Source: Laburnicola sp. R22_1 (taxonomy: Eukaryota; Ascomycota; Dothideomycetes; Pleosporales; Didymosphaeriaceae). From it: a stretch of 64,000 bases of DNA. Below, piece by piece: positions 59,136 through 64,000 of this stretch; position 1 is the first letter of the stretch, and each line of letters opens with the position of its first letter. Position numbers and translations under genes: made by a program. Location of the stretch: the NCBI GenBank assembly GCA_014281115.1, contig JACONQ010000012.1, positions 1,364,001 to 1,428,000 on the forward strand, given 5' to 3'. Below the pieces are notes generated by a model. The model worked only from the letters and a program-made list of their open reading frames with translations, had not been told where the DNA came from and searched no databases.

Positions 59136-62100
59136 GAGCTGGCTAGAATTAGTATCGCAAAGGTCAAACGCCTAATATCGCTAACTATATGGCTGCAGAA
59201 TATAAATAAGACTTAATAAGCATAGACTAACGCCTATCTAATATATATAATCTAAAGCAGAGCTAGCTAATTACTTCTCTAAAAGAATATTAAATAGCTT
59301 ATTAAGAAGCTTATACTAGTTTATTATTATAATAGTTTAATAAGTATATAAAATATTATAAGTAGTTTTATAACACTCTAAGCTAGGTTTGTAAGGGGCT
59401 AAGTGCCCTTCTACTAGTTACTTAGCCTACTGCCTTAGAGCCTTAGAGCTCTTAGTCTATACTTCTTAGAGTCTTAGAGCGCTAAGTTTATGCTTCTGCT
59501 AAGCTAGGAGTATATAAGTTAATAGCTAGAGTTACCTTTAAAACTCTATTAAATTTATAAGTTTACTTAGGCAACTCTAACCTCTTAGTTTAAAGCCCCT
59601 TATATTAAATTTAATTAACCTCTTATAATAGAGGAGCTTGTAAGATCTTTCTAATACGCTAAGAATAACCCTACAAACAAACACGCAGTTAAGTTAGATA
59701 CTAAGATTTCTTAACTCCATAGAACAAATATATAGTTAAGTTAAATATTAAGGTTTCTTAACTTTATAAACAAATATATAGTTAAGTTAGACACTAAAAT
59801 CCCTTAACTCTATATATATATACGCAGTTAAGTTAATTATTAAAATCCTGTAACACTATAAAATAAATATAAGTATAATAGAGAAAATACTAAGGTCTTC
59901 CTATAGAAGGAAAACACTATTATCTCTTCCTTAGCGTAATAAGTTACTAAACTCTAATAGTAAGGAGCTATAGAGGTAGATATTACCACTAATCTTACTA
60001 AGAAACTATATATAGAAGGTTGCAATAAGATAGAGTATATATAGAAAATTAAGCTAGTCTGCTAGTATTTATAAAACTAAATGTTAATATGGCCCTAAGT
60101 ATCTTTCTAAAGAAGGAAGGAGGCCTAGAATATAAAAGGGAGCGCTTTTTAAAACATACTAATATAAATTATAGGCTATCTTACTAGCTTAAAGTAACTC
60201 TAAGTTACACTAGTAGCTTAATAAAATACTAGTAAATAGCTCTAGGCCTTACTAGAAGTAATTGGTAATTAACTTGCCTAATTAAAGTAACACACTAAAG
60301 TAGAGACTATACCCTTAGCCCCCTTCTAAATAATAGTAGTAACACTAGCGTCTAGCAAAGCGCTACTAAAGCGCTAGTGCCCCTAACTTCCTAATTTAGA
60401 GTTATTCTCTAGAAGCTATTAGGATTACTAATATTAGGAATATATAATAAAGGCTAAAATTTGTAAAAGTTACCCTCTTTTAGAGAACGTAGTTAATTAT
60501 ATTATAAGTAGGCTAATAGGTAAGGTAGTAAATATTACACTAGCCTTTATAGAGAAAGAAACCTATTTTAAAGACAAATTCTAAAATTTCTTAAATATAA
60601 GCTTTTATAATAAATTAGCAAAGAAGTAAATATAAAATAGGCTATTTCTTAGCTAATAGGGTAAAACCCTACTAACTAAGTTTAATACTAAGTTTATATA
60701 CCTAGCTACTAAGGCTAATAAAGATAACTAGAAGAACTTAAAGAATATTTACTAGAGAGTCTTATATATAGACTTATAGGATAGGCTAATTATACTAGAG
60801 ATTTCTAAAGACTAGGACCTAATAATACTTAGAGATAGAGTTAATATAGGTAAGAAAAATATTTACTATATAAAGATATTAAAGTCCTTTTATATAGTAG
60901 CCTCCTCCTTTACTACGTCTACTAATACTATAAATTAGAAACTTATATATTCTAGTACTATAAGGACTACTAAAGCAAACCCTTTAAAGACTAAAAAGCG
61001 CGCTAAATATGTCTTTAAAAAGAAGTTAGAAAAGCACTATAAAGAAGAAGTATGCTTTTACTATAGTAAGAAGGATTATAGCATCTAAAGTTGTTACCTT
61101 TAAGCTATAATACCTCTAATATAAACTAGGGCTAGTAAGGCCTAGGAGATAAATAGTAGTAATAAGGATATTAATAGCTTAGTAGAGTTAGAAAACTAGC
61201 TTCTCTTTTAGATATTGTTAGAGAAAGGAGATAAAGCAGGTTATAGAAAAACTAAAGAAGAGCTTTAATATATATAAAACGATATAGCTAAATTTAATTC
61301 TAATTACTATAAATACTTTTATTAATAATATTACCTTTATATATACTATACTTAATTTAGAGTGCTTAACTACTAGCTTTATATCTAAGAAGTTTACTAG
61401 AAAAGCTAACCTATAATATATTAGTTTAAATAATCTCTATTAAGTAATAGAATTTAGAGGAGTGACCTTTTTAGTCTATAAAGCCGCTTATATAAAGATA
61501 GATATTAAGAAGTATATTAAAATAATATAAGCTTATATTAATAGGAAAGAGGAGGACTATAAATTAGTTTTTGGATTGCTATAGTAGAAGAAGAACACTA
61601 TATTAGTAGCCCTAGAGAAATAGTCTATATATATAGGGTCCTTATATATAAGGATTAGAAATAAGTAAGGGAGACAAACTCCTACTTCTAGTTAAAAAGT
61701 CTCTACTATATTGTTTATAACCTTAAATAGGAGAAATATAAAAGAAAAGAATAGGCTAATAGTCTTTACTACCTCCTTTAAGGATATCTAGAAGGCCCTA
61801 GCCCTAAAGGCTAAGGTGAACCTAAGAGACTATTTCCCTAAGTGGCTTCTAGACTAAGTAGAAGTTTTCTTAAGAGAATAAGCCAATAAACTTTCCCTAT
61901 TATAAGGCCCTAGGATTAATTACTTAATCCTTCTTATTAAGAAGACTAGAGAGACCCTAGAGATCCTCTTTAGCCTCCTTTATAGTATATTAAAGAAGAA
62001 TTTACTAGTTTTTTATAAGGAACTAATAGAGTATTTTAACTATAGCTTTATTTAGGTAAGTAAGTCTAGCGTTATAGGACTAGTATTATTTATGAGGAAA

Positions 62101-64000
62101 TTTAAAGGAGGTTTATAGTTTTATATAAACTATAGGATATTAAATATCCTATTAAAAAAGAACTACTACCTCCTCCCTCTTATTAGGGAAATATTGCAGC
62201 TTCTTACTAAAGCTAAGTAGCTAATAAAGTTACATTTAATTTAGGCCTTTTATAAGTTAAAAATAGCAAATAAAAAAATAAAAAATCGTCTTCTAAACCT
62301 AGTTTAGCTTGTATAAGTAGCTAGTAGTCCCCTTTAGACTAGGTAATACACTAAGCACCTTCTAGAGATATATTAACTATATTCTAAGAAAGTACCTAAA
62401 TAACTTCTACTTTACTTATATAAATACTATCTTTATATTTTCTAGTAAATTTTTAAGAAACTATTACAACAAAGTATAATAGGTAGTAAAGAAGTTAGAT
62501 AAGGTAGGGCTACACTCAGATATTAAAAAGTATAAGTTTATACTTACTAAGACTAAGTACTTTAGATTTATTATAAAGAATAGAAAAGGTTAAAGCTATC
62601 TAGGATTAGGCTTCTCCGATAGATATAAAGGGTGTTTAAAGTTTGTTAGAATTTGCTAACTTCTACTAAAGATTTATAAAGAACTTTTTAGAAGTAATAT
62701 TTCTATTAATAAAGTTAATTAGAAAGAAAACTCCCTTTTTATAGTAGTAGGAATAATAGTAGGCCTTTAACTATCTAAAGAAAGTATTCTACACTAAGCC
62801 TACGCTAGTCTACTTTAATACTAAGAAGGAAGAAGTATTAAAAGCTAACTCCTTAGGCTAGGCCTCTAGAGCTTACTTCTTGCAATTTAATATAGAAGAG
62901 GTCCTTAGGCTCATTACCTACTTTTTACTAAGTATACTCCTATAGAGGCAAACTATATAATTTATAATAAGGAGATACTTATAGTTATTAAAGTAACTAA
63001 GAAGTAGTATAATATATTCTAGGCTGTCCCCTATACGCTTATATATACTAATTATAAAAATCTTATATACTTTATAAAGTCTAGAAGGTTGGATAAGAGG
63101 TATATATACTAGACTAATACCCTTAGTAAATATAATATAATATTCTAATATAGACTAAAAACTATTAACTTATAGGCAAATGCCCTTTTGCAATACTAGT
63201 AGGATATGCCTACTAATACTAAAGATAAGTAGATTAAGTTCTATAAAATCTAACTTCTTAAGGAGGTTTCTTTAGGTAATAAAAATATTAAGCTTTAAAT
63301 ATCTATAGTCTTAGTAATATAAGCTCTGCCTAAGAGACTTAACTTCTCTAAGAAAGAAGAGAGCTAGGCTAAATATAAGAAACGCTAGTCTTTTCTTTCA
63401 TACTTACTAGAAGAGTTTCCTCCTAAACTAAAAATACACCCCCTAGTAAATCTAGACTTAAATAAACTATAGTTTTATAGCTTAGAAGACAATCTTATAT
63501 TAAGAGAAGTAAAGAAGTATATTCTTTACTATAGGCGCACTTTCTTTTTCTTTCTAAACCTAAGGATTACTATATAAAAATGTAATATTAATATTGCTAG
63601 TTACCTTAGTACTAGAAATAAAGATAGATTCTTAACTAGAAACCCTTTTAAATAATACTAGTTGCTGCAGTCTATACCTCCTCTATATTTAGACATCTAG
63701 GGAGAGAAATTATCTATAAAATAGTTACTAGATTATACTTCTTTTTAGAGATATTAAGCTTTATCTATAAATTTATTAAAAACTATAATATATATAAAAG
63801 AACTAAGCTATAAAGAGATGTAAAATAAGGGCTACTAAAACCTCTTTACCTTTTAGACTAAATATAGAAGAAGATCTCTATAAACTTTATTATTAAGCTT
63901 TTTATAAGTAGGGAAATATAAATATAATAATAGTGTGTAATAGACTAGAGAAAGGAATAGTTTTAGTCCTCCTACTAGACTTAGAGGTAGAAATAGTAGT
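59136..64000 (+). mobile_element. Ty3/gypsy retrotransposon relic, runs off the window
   Basis: LTR-like sequence (about 59150-59400), a leader with tandem repeats (about 59672-59850), then gag-pol remnants on the plus strand: a zinc-knuckle remnant (about 61052-61100, C and H spacing partly kept), reverse transcriptase (LFMRKFKGGL near 62089, LPLIREILQLL near 62175), RNase H (ANYIIYNKEILIVIK near 62945), then an integrase-like end. Dense stops, typical of RIP. The right end lies beyond the window. Confidence 0.7.
59672..59850. repeat. four tandem units of about 46 bp in the gypsy leader
   Basis: AGTTAAGTTA recurs at about 59687, 59734, 59780 and 59825, each followed by a similar TTAACT-containing stretch. 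Diverged by transitions. Confidence 0.65.

Overview
The window is from a filamentous ascomycete (Pezizomycotina, most likely a Dothideomycete; the class is inference). The evidence is short GT-AG introns of 44-130 bases, a fungal subgroup-C (killer-toxin-like) chitinase, a multi-LysM secreted protein, Fot1/pogo and other TA-targeting DNA transposons, DUF3435 tyrosine recombinase relics, and large AT-rich blocks rich in TpA with many C-to-T and G-to-A nonsense changes, as repeat-induced point mutation (RIP) produces.

Layout. 1-21 kb is a transposon nest. A Fot1-like relic (<1-1306) sits in another Fot1-like element (3' part 1309-2067), followed by retroelement debris to 4.2 kb. A decayed DUF3435 gene (4619-11207, C2H2 finger at its C-terminus) is split by two Fot1-like elements lying end to end (6616-8460, 8465-10592). 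A small hAT-like element lies at 11945-12129. Three TA-linked elements follow: Fot1-like with an intact 625-aa transposase (12303-14429), a two-gene Tc1/mariner-type element (14432-17695) and a third Fot1-like copy (17698-19776). A second DUF3435 relic ends this part.

21.5-34 kb is the gene-bearing part. It holds a two-exon kinase-like gene (21583-22613, minus) and an 11-exon gene for a secreted 1743-aa killer-toxin-type GH18 chitinase (24022-29957, minus). Divergently, across 1.75 kb, lies a three-exon gene for a 703-aa secreted protein with about six LysM-like modules (31706-33927, plus). Chitinase and LysM protein both bind chitin, are both secreted and probably act together on cell-wall chitin.

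34.4-41.4 kb is GC-rich but a patchwork of broken gene pieces: an unidentified N-terminal fragment, a BCS1-type AAA ATPase piece, an unidentified C-terminus, a piece of a nucleoside-phosphorylase-type NLR sensor domain, and a chromodomain pseudogene. At about 41,445 the composition changes abruptly to AT-rich.

41.4-64 kb is RIP-mutated retroelement and transposon sequence: a copia relic carrying a Fot1 relic that itself carries another Fot1 relic, dispersed repeat families A and B, a Tc1/mariner element with long inverted repeats and putative introns (57005-59133), and a gypsy element (from about 59136) that runs off the window. No tRNA or rRNA gene was recognised.
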